Positions 1-5,680 of a stretch of DNA of 5,956 nucleotides are shown in pieces. The notes under the pieces were generated by a model. It saw only the letters and a list, made by a program, of their open reading frames with translations, was not told the DNA's origin and searched no databases. Numbering within the stretch: the stretch's first letter is position 1; the number at the start of each line of letters is the position of its first letter. This DNA is from Armatimonadota bacterium (lineage in GTDB: Bacteria > Armatimonadota > UBA10988): assembly GCA_016183835.1 (NCBI GenBank), contig JACPDV010000751.1, forward strand, positions 1 to 5,956, written 5' to 3'. The position numbers were made by a program, and so were the translations under genes.

Positions 1-251
1 ATGGCGTCCGGGATCTCGCGAGCCTTGCCGATGGCCGCGCCGACGCGGCCGGCGTTGTCGCCCACCACCACCAGCGCGCGCCACGACAGGTTGCGGCCGC
101 CCTTGTGCACCTTGTCGACGCGGGCGATGTCCACCACGCGCTCATCCAGCACCGGGCCCTCTTCGCGCCGCGGCCGCCGGTCGCGGCCGCCCCGGCCGCC
201 ACCACCGCCGCCGCCGCGTCCGCCCTCGCTGTGCCCTCCAGGCTCTCTCAT
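1..251 (-). CDS. rpsE: 30S ribosomal protein S5, N-terminal part (runs off the left edge)
   Basis: S5 is a small-subunit protein near the mRNA entry and decoding region that contributes to accuracy and to mRNA helicase activity of the ribosome. The first 83 codons are visible. Residues 38-83 match the start of the S5 double-stranded-RNA-binding-like domain, with KGGRNLSW (50-57) followed by RALVVVGD and a GRVG..IGKAREIPDA stretch typical of the family. The preceding ~33 residues are a glycine/arginine-rich tail with seven consecutive glycines (13-19), longer and more repetitive than in many S5 proteins. The ATG at 251 overlaps the rplR stop as ATGA and is preceded by an AAGGAGA Shine-Dalgarno sequence about 9 bases upstream, so the start is well supported. 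The C-terminal domain lies outside the window. Confidence 0.95.
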   Translation of the reverse strand, partial: MREPGGHSEGGRGGGGGGGRGGRDRRPRREEGPVLDERVVDIARVDKVHKGGRNLSWRALVVVGDNAGRVGAAIGKAREIPDA

Positions 252-613
252 AGCCGCAGCTCTCCTTCTCGCGCGCCCTCGGCCACGGCCTTCACACAGC
301 CATGGTACAGGTAACCGTTGCGGTCGAACACGACGCTCTCGATGCCCGCCTCCTTGGCCCGCCTGGCGAGCAGGAGGCCGACCTGCCGCGCCGTCTCGCA
401 GCACCGGCCCTTGGCGCTCTCGCGCAGCTCGGGGTCGAGTGACGAGGCGGCGGCGAGCGTCCGCCCAGCGCCGTCGTCCACCACCTGCGCGTAGATGTGG
501 CGCAGGCTGCGGTAGACGGTCAGCCGCGGCCGCGCGGGGCTGCCGCTGATCTTCTTGCGCACCCGCAGGGCTCGGCGTTCCCGTCCGCGATAGCGTGTCA
601 CCTTGGAGCTCAC
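248..613 (-). CDS. rplR: 50S ribosomal protein L18
   Basis: L18 binds 5S rRNA and helps anchor it, with L5, in the central protuberance of the large subunit. The 121-residue product has the usual family length. It shows a basic N-terminus (residues 7-22), the RPRLTVYRS segment at 28-36 followed by HIYAQVVDD, and the highly conserved C-terminal stretch VVFDRNGYLYHG..KAVAEGARE. The GTG start at 613 lies two bases after the rplF stop codon. A GGGAG motif inside the end of rplF is 7 bases upstream of it. The gene overlaps rpsE by four bases (ATGA), a classic translational-coupling arrangement. Nothing looks truncated or unusual. Confidence 0.97.
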   Translation of the reverse strand: MSSKVTRYRGRERRALRVRKKISGSPARPRLTVYRSLRHIYAQVVDDGAGRTLAAASSLDPELRESAKGRCCETARQVGLLLARRAKEAGIESVVFDRNGYLYHGCVKAVAEGAREGELRL

Positions 614-615
614 GG

Positions 616-1164
616 CTAGACTCCCTGCTTCCCGGCCTTGCGCCGCGGCTGCTCGTCGTCGTATCGAATGCCCTGGAAATCGCCGCGGAAGATGTACGGC
701 TTGACCCGCCGCACCGCGCGGATGCGCGCCGCCATGTCGCCTACCCGCTCTTTGTCGATGCCGGTCACGCTGATCCGGTTGTTGCCCTCGACCTTGAGCT
801 CCACGCCCTCGTCGGGGGCCACCAGCACGGGGTGGGAGTAGCCCACCTGGAGGTTCACCATCGGCCCCACCTGCTCGCAGCGGAAGCCGATCCCCGAGAT
901 CACCAGCCCGCGCCGGTGGCCCGTGGTGACGCCCACTACCATGTTGTTGAGCAGGGACCTGGTGAGGCCGTGCAGGGCCCGGTGCTGGCGCTCGTCGGTC
1001 GGCCGGCTGACGCTCAGCACGCCGTCGCTCACCGCCACGCCCAGGTCGGGATGGACCTCGCGGCTGATGCTGCCCTTGGGCCCGCTGACGGTGACCCTCT
1101 GGCCGTCGATGGTCACGGTCACGCCCTGCGGGATCGGTATCGGGGCTCGCCCTATCCTTGACAT
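616..1164 (-). CDS. rplF: 50S ribosomal protein L6
   Basis: L6 sits at the base of the L7/L12 stalk close to the sarcin-ricin loop, where translational GTPases dock. The product is 182 residues, the normal length. Residues 1-31 give the standard opening (MSRIGRAPIPIPQGV, then VSGPKG). The mid-region carries RALHGLTRSLLNNMVVGVT (62-80) and GYSHPV (108-113), both family hallmarks. The C-terminus keeps GIRY and RRKAGK, but the usual EPYKGKG segment before GIRY reads KPYIFRGDFQ (155-164), a longer, less basic version. The ATG at 1164 is chosen over in-frame upstream codons because homology starts there and a GAGG lies 8 bases upstream. The open frame extends far upstream, but that extension runs through rpsH and is not coding. 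The gap from rpsH is 17 bases. Confidence 0.97.
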   Translation of the reverse strand: MSRIGRAPIPIPQGVTVTIDGQRVTVSGPKGSISREVHPDLGVAVSDGVLSVSRPTDERQHRALHGLTRSLLNNMVVGVTTGHRRGLVISGIGFRCEQVGPMVNLQVGYSHPVLVAPDEGVELKVEGNNRISVTGIDKERVGDMAARIRAVRRVKPYIFRGDFQGIRYDDEQPRRKAGKQGV

Positions 1165-1181
1165 CGTCGTGTCCTCAGTGC

Positions 1182-1577
1182 CTACGAGATGGTGCAGAGC
1201 ACCTCGCCGCCGACCCCCAGCTTGCGCGCCTCGTGGTCGGTCATCACGCCTCGCGACGTGCTCACGATGGCCACGCCCAGGCCCGACTGCACCCGCGGCA
1301 GCCGGCGGCGCGACACGTAGACCCGCCGTCCCGGCGTGCTCACGCGATCCAGACGCGTGATCACCCGTTCGTTGTTGGGCCCGTACTTCAGCTTGATCCG
1401 GAGGGTGCCTTGCGGACCCTCTTCGACCACGCGGTAGCTCTTGACATAGCCTTCCTGCTGCAGGATCCGGGCGATCTGAACCTTGAGAAGCGAGCTCGGG
1501 ATGTCCACCTGAGCCTGCTTCGCGCGGTTGGCGTTCCGGATGCGGGTCAGCATGTCCGCGACGGGATCGGTCATCAT
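1182..1577 (-). CDS. rpsH: 30S ribosomal protein S8
   Basis: S8 is a primary 16S rRNA-binding protein in the central domain of the small subunit. In E. coli it is also the translational repressor of the spc operon. The 131-residue product starts DPVADMLTRIRNA (4-16), has a central YGPNNERVI segment (65-73), and ends with the signature GVAIVSTSRGVMTD followed by EARKLGVGGEVLC. The last residues are TIS instead of the common YVW. Two adjacent ATG codons are possible starts (1577 and 1574); the first is preferred because the GGAGG motif upstream is already 11 bases away from it. The frame stays open further upstream but has no homology there. No S8-binding RNA element was recognised in the window by eye. 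Confidence 0.97.
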   Translation of the reverse strand: MMTDPVADMLTRIRNANRAKQAQVDIPSSLLKVQIARILQQEGYVKSYRVVEEGPQGTLRIKLKYGPNNERVITRLDRVSTPGRRVYVSRRRLPRVQSGLGVAIVSTSRGVMTDHEARKLGVGGEVLCTIS

Positions 1578-1588
1578 GGTCTGGGAAC

Positions 1589-1593
1589 CCTCC
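1589..1593 (-). promoter_or_regulatory. Shine-Dalgarno sequence of rpsH
   Basis: GGAGG on the minus strand lies 11 bases before the first of two tandem ATG codons and 14 before the second. This favours the first ATG as the rpsH start. The spacing is slightly long compared with the 5-9 bases seen for most neighbours. Confidence 0.7.
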
Positions 1594-1600
1594 GCTCGGC

Positions 1601-1786
1601 CTACCAGCTCGACTTGGTGACGCCGGCCAACTGGCCGCGCACGGCCCGCTCGCGGAAACAGATCCGGCACAAGCCGAAGTGCCGCATGTAGCCGCGCGAC
1701 CGCCCGCACAAACTGCACCGGTGATAGGCGCGCACCGCAAACTTGGGCCGCCGCTTGGCCTTCGCGATCAGGCTCTTCTTGGCCAT
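1601..1786 (-). CDS. rpsN: 30S ribosomal protein S14, zinc-binding short type
   Basis: S14 is a small-subunit head protein needed late in 30S assembly. This is the 61-residue zinc-ribbon (C+, also called rpsZ) form, not the ~100-residue zinc-free form of E. coli. The cysteine pairs are C24/C27 and C40/C43. The opening MAKKSLIAKAKRRPKFAVRAY, the FGLCRICFRE block (37-46) and the terminal SSW are all canonical. The ATG at 1786 has AGGAGA five bases upstream, and that motif overlaps the rplE stop codon, so initiation is probably coupled to rplE termination. The 23-base gap to rpsH holds the rpsH ribosome-binding site. Confidence 0.97.
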   Translation of the reverse strand: MAKKSLIAKAKRRPKFAVRAYHRCSLCGRSRGYMRHFGLCRICFRERAVRGQLAGVTKSSW

Positions 1787-1795
1787 CTGCTTCTC

Positions 1796-2362
1796 CTAGT
1801 TGTCCCGCAGCGGCAGACCCATGCGCTTCAACAGCGCCAGAGCCTCCCGGTCGCTCGCCGCCGAGGTCACAATCGTCACGTTCATCCCCTGGACCCGCGA
1901 CGTCTTGTCCGGGTCGATCTCGGGAAACACCGTCTGTTCGGTGAGACCCAGCGAGTAGTTGCCGTGCCCGTCGAACCCCTTGGGGTTCAGGCCGCGGAAG
2001 TCGCGCAGCCGCGGCAGGGCGACGGTGAACAGGCGATCCAGAAACTCGTACATCCGCTGCCGCCGCAGCGTGACCGAGCAGCCGATCTCCATGCCGGCCC
2101 GCAGCTTGAAATTCGAGACCGATTTGGTGGCCTTGTTGATGCGCGGCTTCTGCCCGGTGATCAGGGCCAGTTGCCCGGCCGCTTCGTGCACGGTCTTGCT
2201 GTCGTCGCGGCCCTCGCCCACGCCCATGTTGACCACGACCTTGACCAGCCGCGGCGCCTGCATGGGGCTGCGATAGCCGAACTCCTCGATCAGCGCGGGC
2301 AGGATCTCGCTGCGGTAGCGCTCCTGCAGGCGCGCGACATAGACGTCCGCTTCCGCCGCCAT
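1796..2362 (-). CDS. rplE: 50S ribosomal protein L5
   Basis: L5 binds 5S rRNA in the central protuberance and contacts P-site tRNA through its long loop. Using the ATG at 2362 the product is 188 residues, close to the usual ~180. Clear blocks are LVKVVVNMGVGE (39-50), LALITGQKP (65-73), the FKLR.GM.IGC.VTLR loop region (85-100), MYEFLDRL (104-111), and RDFRGLNPKGFDGHGNYS with EQTVFPEID further on. An in-frame ATG nine codons upstream lies inside rplX and lacks comparable spacing to a ribosome-binding site, whereas GGAGG lies six bases before the chosen start. Only one base separates it from the rplX stop, so coupled translation is likely. Confidence 0.97.
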   Translation of the reverse strand: MAAEADVYVARLQERYRSEILPALIEEFGYRSPMQAPRLVKVVVNMGVGEGRDDSKTVHEAAGQLALITGQKPRINKATKSVSNFKLRAGMEIGCSVTLRRQRMYEFLDRLFTVALPRLRDFRGLNPKGFDGHGNYSLGLTEQTVFPEIDPDKTSRVQGMNVTIVTSAASDREALALLKRMGLPLRDN

Positions 2363-2363
2363 G

Positions 2364-2747
2364 CTATTCCTCCACGCCGCTGCGGCCAATCGTCTGGCCG
2401 CAGTTCCGGCACACCCGCCGCTTGGCGGTCTCGGTCACGACGAACCGCGGCCGCGTGCGCTTGGCGCAGCCGGGGCAGACCAGCATCAGGTTCGAGATGT
2501 GGATCTTGCCCGGCACCTTGATCCGCCCGGCCTGCTGTTGCATCGCCCGCGTCCGGCCGCGCTGCTTCTGATGCTGGGTGACCAGGGCCAGCCCGGCCAC
2601 GCGCACGCGCTGCTCGTCGCGCAGCACCTCGGTGATCTGCCCGCGCTCGCCGCGGTCCTTGCCCGAGATCACTTCCACCGTGTCGCCCACGTTGAGCCGC
2701 ACGCGCTTGCGCGGCTGGTTGCGGGTGTCCTCGCGCTCCCTGCGCAT
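2364..2747 (-). CDS. rplX: 50S ribosomal protein L24 with C-terminal four-cysteine (zinc-ribbon-like) extension
   Basis: L24 initiates 50S assembly and lies near the peptide exit tunnel. The product from the ATG at 2747 is 127 residues, longer than the ~100-110 of many bacteria. A KOW motif occupies about residues 18-50 (LNVGDTVEVISGKDRGERG). The segment around KIHISNLMLVCP (81-92) is the usual ending of the core. It is followed by a metal-binding-like module with C91/C94 and C113/C116, a layout I recall from several L24 lineages and which probably binds zinc. The start overlaps the rplN stop as TGATG, and GGAGGT lies six bases upstream. The frame is open for 37 more codons upstream, but those lie in rplN and show no homology. 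Confidence 0.95.
   Translation of the reverse strand: MRREREDTRNQPRKRVRLNVGDTVEVISGKDRGERGQITEVLRDEQRVRVAGLALVTQHQKQRGRTRAMQQQAGRIKVPGKIHISNLMLVCPGCAKRTRPRFVVTETAKRRVCRNCGQTIGRSGVEE
2369..2373 (-). promoter_or_regulatory. Shine-Dalgarno sequence of rplE
   Basis: A perfect GGAGG sits inside the last codons of rplX with six bases to the ATG at 2362. It decides the rplE start against the longer in-frame reading that begins at 2389. Confidence 0.8.
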
Positions 2748-3118
2748 CACAGCACCTCCGGGGCCAGCGACACGATCCGCATGTAGCGGCGGTCGCGCAG
2801 CTCGCGCGCCACCGGCCCGAAGATGCGCGTGCCGGTCGGCTCCTGACCGTCGTCGCACACGATCACCGCGGCGTTGTCATCGAACCGGATGGTCGAGCCG
2901 TCCGGCCGCTGGAACTCCTTGCGGGTCCGCACCACCACCGCCCGCACCACCGCGCCCTTGGCGATGGCCGAGCCCGGCCGCACCGACTTCACCGTCGCCC
3001 GGATGATGTCCCCCACCCGCGCGTACCGCCGCCCGGTACCGCCCATCACCTGGATGCACAGGATCTCCAGAGCGCCCGTGTTGTCCGCCACCCGCAGCCG
3101 CGTCTCGCGTTGGATCAC
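2747..3118 (-). CDS. rplN: 50S ribosomal protein L14
   Basis: L14 lies at the subunit interface, forms an intersubunit bridge, and is near L3, L19 and the factor-binding region. The 123-residue product aligns by eye along its whole length with the family: MIQRETRLRVADNTGA at the start, GRRYARVGD (29-37), the strongly conserved KEFQRPDGSTIRFDDNAAV (67-85), GTRIFGPVARELR (96-108) and a terminal SLAPEVL. It begins with GTG at 3118, with GGGAG six bases upstream. In E. coli rplN is the first gene of the spc operon and follows rpsQ. Here the EF-G-like gene comes immediately before it, with a 21-base gap that holds only the ribosome-binding site. No promoter-like sequence is evident in that gap. 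Confidence 0.97.
   Translation of the reverse strand: MIQRETRLRVADNTGALEILCIQVMGGTGRRYARVGDIIRATVKSVRPGSAIAKGAVVRAVVVRTRKEFQRPDGSTIRFDDNAAVIVCDDGQEPTGTRIFGPVARELRDRRYMRIVSLAPEVL
2754..2759 (-). promoter_or_regulatory. Shine-Dalgarno sequence of rplX
   Basis: GGAGGT lies within the last codons of rplN, six bases before the ATG at 2747. It supports that start and the TGATG stop-start coupling with rplN. Confidence 0.8.
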
Positions 3119-3139
3119 AGCTTTCTCCCTGCCGCCGGA

Positions 3140-5194
3140 CTAGCGGCGCTCCTCCGCGCGCGCCGCCGCACGCTCCGCGATGATCTTCTGGGACAGCTCG
3201 TGCGGCACTTCGTCATAGCGCACGAACTCGGTTCGGAACGTGCCGCGGCCCTGGGTCATCGACCGCAGGTCCGTGGCGTACGTCGACATCTCGGCCGCCG
3301 GCACCTGCGCCTCGATGGTTTGCAGGCCGCCCGACCCGCTCGACCCCATCACCGTCCCCCGCCGCCGCGGCAGGTCCGCCATGATGTCGCCGACGCAGTC
3401 GTCCGGCACCGTCACGTAGATGTTCAGGATCGGCTCGAGCAGGTACGCGTCCGCCTTCTGGCAGCACGCCTCCACGCCGATCCGCGCCGCCAACTGGAAG
3501 GCCAGGTCCGACGAGTCCACCGAATGGTAGCTCCCGTCGTAAAGCGTCACCTTCAGGTCCACCAGCGGGAAGCCCGCCAGGAAACCCTCGAGCACCCGCC
3601 CGCGGGCGCCCTTCTCCACCGACGGAATGTACTGCTTGGGCACCGAGCCGCCGAAGATCTCGTCGGAGAACTCAAAGCCCGCGCCGCGCTCCAGGGGCTC
3701 CATGCGCAGCAGCACGTCGCCGAACTGCCCCGCGCCGCCGGTCTGCTTCTTGTGCCGACCCTGAGCCTCCACACGCCGGCGCACCGTCTCGCGGTAGGCG
3801 ATCTTCGGCCGTGAGGTGTCCACCTCGACACCGAACCGGCTGCGCAAGTGCGCCAGGATCACCTGCAGGTGCATGTCGCCCGCGCCGCTCAGCACCCACT
3901 CCTCGGTCTCCGGATCGCGCAGGAACCGGAACGAGGGGTCCTCACTGCGGAGCTGGCTCAGCCCCGCGCCGATCTTCTCCTCGTCGCCGCGCGAGCGTGG
4001 GTGGATGGCCACCGAGATCAGCGGGGCGGGATAAGTCGTCGGCGGGTAGCCGATGGGCGCGTCTTCGGCGCAGAGCGTGTCGCCGGCCTCGGCCGAGACC
4101 TTCACCGCGCCGCAGATGTCGCCCGCGGTCAGCTCGCTCGCGTCCGTGAACCGTTCGCCGAGGAGCGTGCCGATGGTGCCCAGCCGCTCCTTGCCGCCGC
4201 GCGTGGCGTTGGCCACCGTGGCGCCCGACTGCACCGTGCCCGACCACACCCGCATCAGGATCACGCGCCGGCTCTCGCCGAACTGGGCCTTGAAGCACAG
4301 CGCGGAGAAGGGCCCGGCCGGGTCGGCCGGCCGCTCCGCGGGCTCGCCGTTGGGCCGCGTGCCGTGCTGCGCGGGCCGCTCCGCCGGCGAGGGCAAGAGG
4401 TCCACCATCAGGTCGAGCAGCGCCAGCGAGCCGACGTTGCGCGGGCCCGCGGCGCAGGCGACGGGCACCACGCTGCGCTCGGCCACGCCCAGCTTGAGGC
4501 CGGAGAAGATCTCGTCGGCGCTCAGGTCCTCCTCCTCCATGTACTTGTCGAGCAGTGCCTCGTCGTTCTCCGCGGCGAACTCCATCGTCTCCGCGCGCCA
4601 CTCGGCCGCGTGCTCCAGCCCGGCGGGGAGGGCGGCGGTCTGCGCCTGCCCGGTCTGCCCGCCCGGGTACACCACGCCGCGCACGAGGTCGGCCACGCCG
4701 TCGGCGACGGGCATCTGCACCACCGTGATGCGGCTGCCGAGCGCCTCGCGGAGGGCCGCCACCTGCGCGGCGAACTCGGTCCGCTCGCCGTCCACGTGGG
4801 TGATCACCGCCACCACCGGCAGCCCGTACTCGGCCGTGTAGCGCCACACCTTGAGCGTCTCGACCTCCACCCCGGACTCGCCGTGGACGAGGAGGAGCGC
4901 GGCGTCGGCCACGCGCAGGGCGCCGTAAGTCTCGCCGAGGAAGTCGGCGTAGCCGGGGGTGTCGATCAGGTTGATGCGCTTGCCGCGATAGTCGAACGAC
5001 GCCACGGCGGCGCTGATGGAGAGTTGCCGGCTCTGCTCTTCGCCGTCGAAATCAGTGATGGTGTTGCGGGCGCTGACAACGCCCATTCGGTTGGTCGCGC
5101 CGGCGGCGTGGATCAGCGCCTCGGTCAGGGCGGTCTTGCCGCTGCCCCGATGGCCGATCAACGCCACATTGCGGATGTCACCCGTCCGAGCCAT
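3140..5194 (-). CDS. fusA2: Elongation factor G-like translational GTPase (EF-G2/FusA2 class) inserted between rpsQ and rplN
   Basis: EF-G family proteins bind the ribosome with GTP and drive tRNA-mRNA translocation or related remodelling. This is a full-length, 684-residue member. The GTPase domain has a P-loop GHRGSGKT (14-21), a switch I element RQLSIS (56-61) in place of RGITIT, and switch II DTPGYADF (78-85) with tyrosine where canonical EF-G has the catalytic-site histidine. G4 is THVD (132-135) rather than NKxD, and a G5-like VACAAG lies at 245-250. A proline/glycine-rich linker (~271-295) leads to domain II (~296-385). Domain III is ~390-460, including GAGDMHLQVILAHL. Domain IV is ~462-590, with HKKQTGGAGQFGDV and the tip GSYHSVDSSDLAFQLA. 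Domain V is ~590-665, including RRRGTVMG and YATDLRSMTQGR. The start overlaps rpsQ by 17 bases, with GGAGG six bases upstream. Tyrosine in switch II is what I recall for Thermus EF-G-2 and mycobacterial FusA2, whose roles are not settled. Base composition looks like the neighbours, so there is no sign of recent transfer. EF-G family is near certain; the paralogue assignment is likely, and whether it can translocate is unknown. Confidence 0.93.
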   Translation of the reverse strand: MARTGDIRNVALIGHRGSGKTALTEALIHAAGATNRMGVVSARNTITDFDGEEQSRQLSISAAVASFDYRGKRINLIDTPGYADFLGETYGALRVADAALLLVHGESGVEVETLKVWRYTAEYGLPVVAVITHVDGERTEFAAQVAALREALGSRITVVQMPVADGVADLVRGVVYPGGQTGQAQTAALPAGLEHAAEWRAETMEFAAENDEALLDKYMEEEDLSADEIFSGLKLGVAERSVVPVACAAGPRNVGSLALLDLMVDLLPSPAERPAQHGTRPNGEPAERPADPAGPFSALCFKAQFGESRRVILMRVWSGTVQSGATVANATRGGKERLGTIGTLLGERFTDASELTAGDICGAVKVSAEAGDTLCAEDAPIGYPPTTYPAPLISVAIHPRSRGDEEKIGAGLSQLRSEDPSFRFLRDPETEEWVLSGAGDMHLQVILAHLRSRFGVEVDTSRPKIAYRETVRRRVEAQGRHKKQTGGAGQFGDVLLRMEPLERGAGFEFSDEIFGGSVPKQYIPSVEKGARGRVLEGFLAGFPLVDLKVTLYDGSYHSVDSSDLAFQLAARIGVEACCQKADAYLLEPILNIYVTVPDDCVGDIMADLPRRRGTVMGSSGSGGLQTIEAQVPAAEMSTYATDLRSMTQGRGTFRTEFVRYDEVPHELSQKIIAERAAARAEERR

Positions 5195-5462
5195 GTCCGT
5201 CCTCCGCCATCCCCGCCAACACCTCGATCACCTCCCAGCGCTTGAGCCGGCTGAGCGGCCGCCGCTCCTCGATGCGCACGCGGGCGCCCTCGGGAATGGC
5301 GTTGGTCTCGTCGTGGGCGTGGTAGCGCTTGGTGCTCCGCACCACCCGCTCGTAGAGGGGGTGCCGCACGCGCCGCTCCACCGCCACCACCACGGTCTTG
5401 GTGGGCTTGTTGCTGACCACCACGCCCACCAGCACCCGGCGCTTGATCTCGTGCTCGCTCAC
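5178..5462 (-). CDS. rpsQ: 30S ribosomal protein S17
   Basis: S17 is an early-binding 16S rRNA protein with an OB fold. The 94-residue product has the family pattern: RRVLVGVVVSNKPTKTVVV (8-26), HPLYERVVRSTKRYHAHDE (34-52), and the signature IEERRPLSRLKRW (64-76). The last ~12 residues after VIEVL form an acidic/glycine tail (AEDGHGSDG) past the usual end. That tail is encoded by the DNA holding the start of the next gene, with which rpsQ overlaps by 17 bases. It begins with GTG at 5462, overlapping the rpmC stop by four bases (GTGA), with a GAGGG-type ribosome-binding site about 9 bases upstream. In E. coli rpsQ is the last gene of the S10 operon. Confidence 0.97.
   Translation of the reverse strand: MSEHEIKRRVLVGVVVSNKPTKTVVVAVERRVRHPLYERVVRSTKRYHAHDETNAIPEGARVRIEERRPLSRLKRWEVIEVLAGMAEDGHGSDG
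5201..5205 (-). promoter_or_regulatory. Shine-Dalgarno sequence of the EF-G-like gene, inside rpsQ
   Basis: A perfect GGAGG lies within the 3' coding end of rpsQ, six bases before the EF-G-like ATG at 5194. It sits upstream of the rpsQ stop, so ribosomes finishing rpsQ pass through both the motif and the start codon. This supports coupled expression. Confidence 0.8.
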
Positions 5463-5680
5463 TGCTCTGCTCCCTCGCGCCGCCGCCGATGCTGTTCGGT
5501 GAGCACCCGGGCGATCTGCTTCCGCACCATCCAGATCCGCTTCGGGTTCTCGAGCGCGGCGGTCACCGCCTGCACCCGCAACTGGAAGTGCTCCTGCCGC
5601 AGCTCCGACAGGCGGCGCTCCAGCTCGTCCGCGTTCGCCTCACGCAGGAACTGCTTCAACGTGCGGATCTCATGAGGCAT
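5459..5680 (-). CDS. rpmC: 50S ribosomal protein L29
   Basis: L29 is a small helical protein at the peptide tunnel exit, part of the docking site for trigger factor and the signal recognition particle. The product is 73 residues, slightly longer than the usual 60-70. It shows the expected two-helix pattern, with ELERRLSELRQEHFQLRVQ (19-37) followed by the signature LENPKRIWMVRKQIARV (43-59). The ATG at 5680 overlaps the end of rplP by 11 bases, and GGAGG lies nine bases upstream. It keeps the universal position between rplP and rpsQ. Confidence 0.96.
   Translation of the reverse strand: MPHEIRTLKQFLREANADELERRLSELRQEHFQLRVQAVTAALENPKRIWMVRKQIARVLTEQHRRRREGAEQ

Noticed and set aside
1..549. 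A 182-codon plus-strand frame beginning at the first base, rich in Pro, Arg and Ser
   Set aside because: It is antisense to rpsE and rplR, and its proline runs are simply the complement of the glycine codons in the S5 tail.
616..1740. A 374-codon minus-strand frame that would extend L6 upstream by 192 residues
   Set aside because: The added part overlaps rpsH and most of rpsN in a different frame and shows no homology, while a ribosome-binding site and standard L6 opening occur at 1164.
1679..2521. A 280-codon plus-strand frame opposite rpsN, rplE and part of rplX
   Set aside because: Low-complexity composition, no motifs, and fully opposite three intact ribosomal protein genes; an antisense shadow of high-GC coding sequence.
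3119..3139. Possible spc-type promoter or S8-repressor site between the EF-G-like gene and rplN
   Set aside because: The gap is only 21 bases and is filled by the ribosome-binding site of rplN; no -10/-35-like pair or S8-type helix is apparent.
3140..5194. Tetracycline-resistance ribosome protection protein or EF4/BipA instead of an EF-G paralogue
   Set aside because: The domain IV loops HKKQTGGAGQFGDV and GSYHSVDSSDLAF and the domain V ending follow EF-G, the length is that of EF-G, and the setting is a housekeeping ribosomal operon without mobile-element signs. EF4 and BipA lack this domain IV.
3848..5245. A 465-codon open frame on the plus strand, antisense to the EF-G-like gene
   Set aside because: Its translation is rich in Arg, Ala, Gly, His and Leu with no recognisable domain. 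High-GC genes with strong GC preference at the third codon position routinely leave the complementary strand open. The minus-strand reading is a clear EF-G family protein across its full length.
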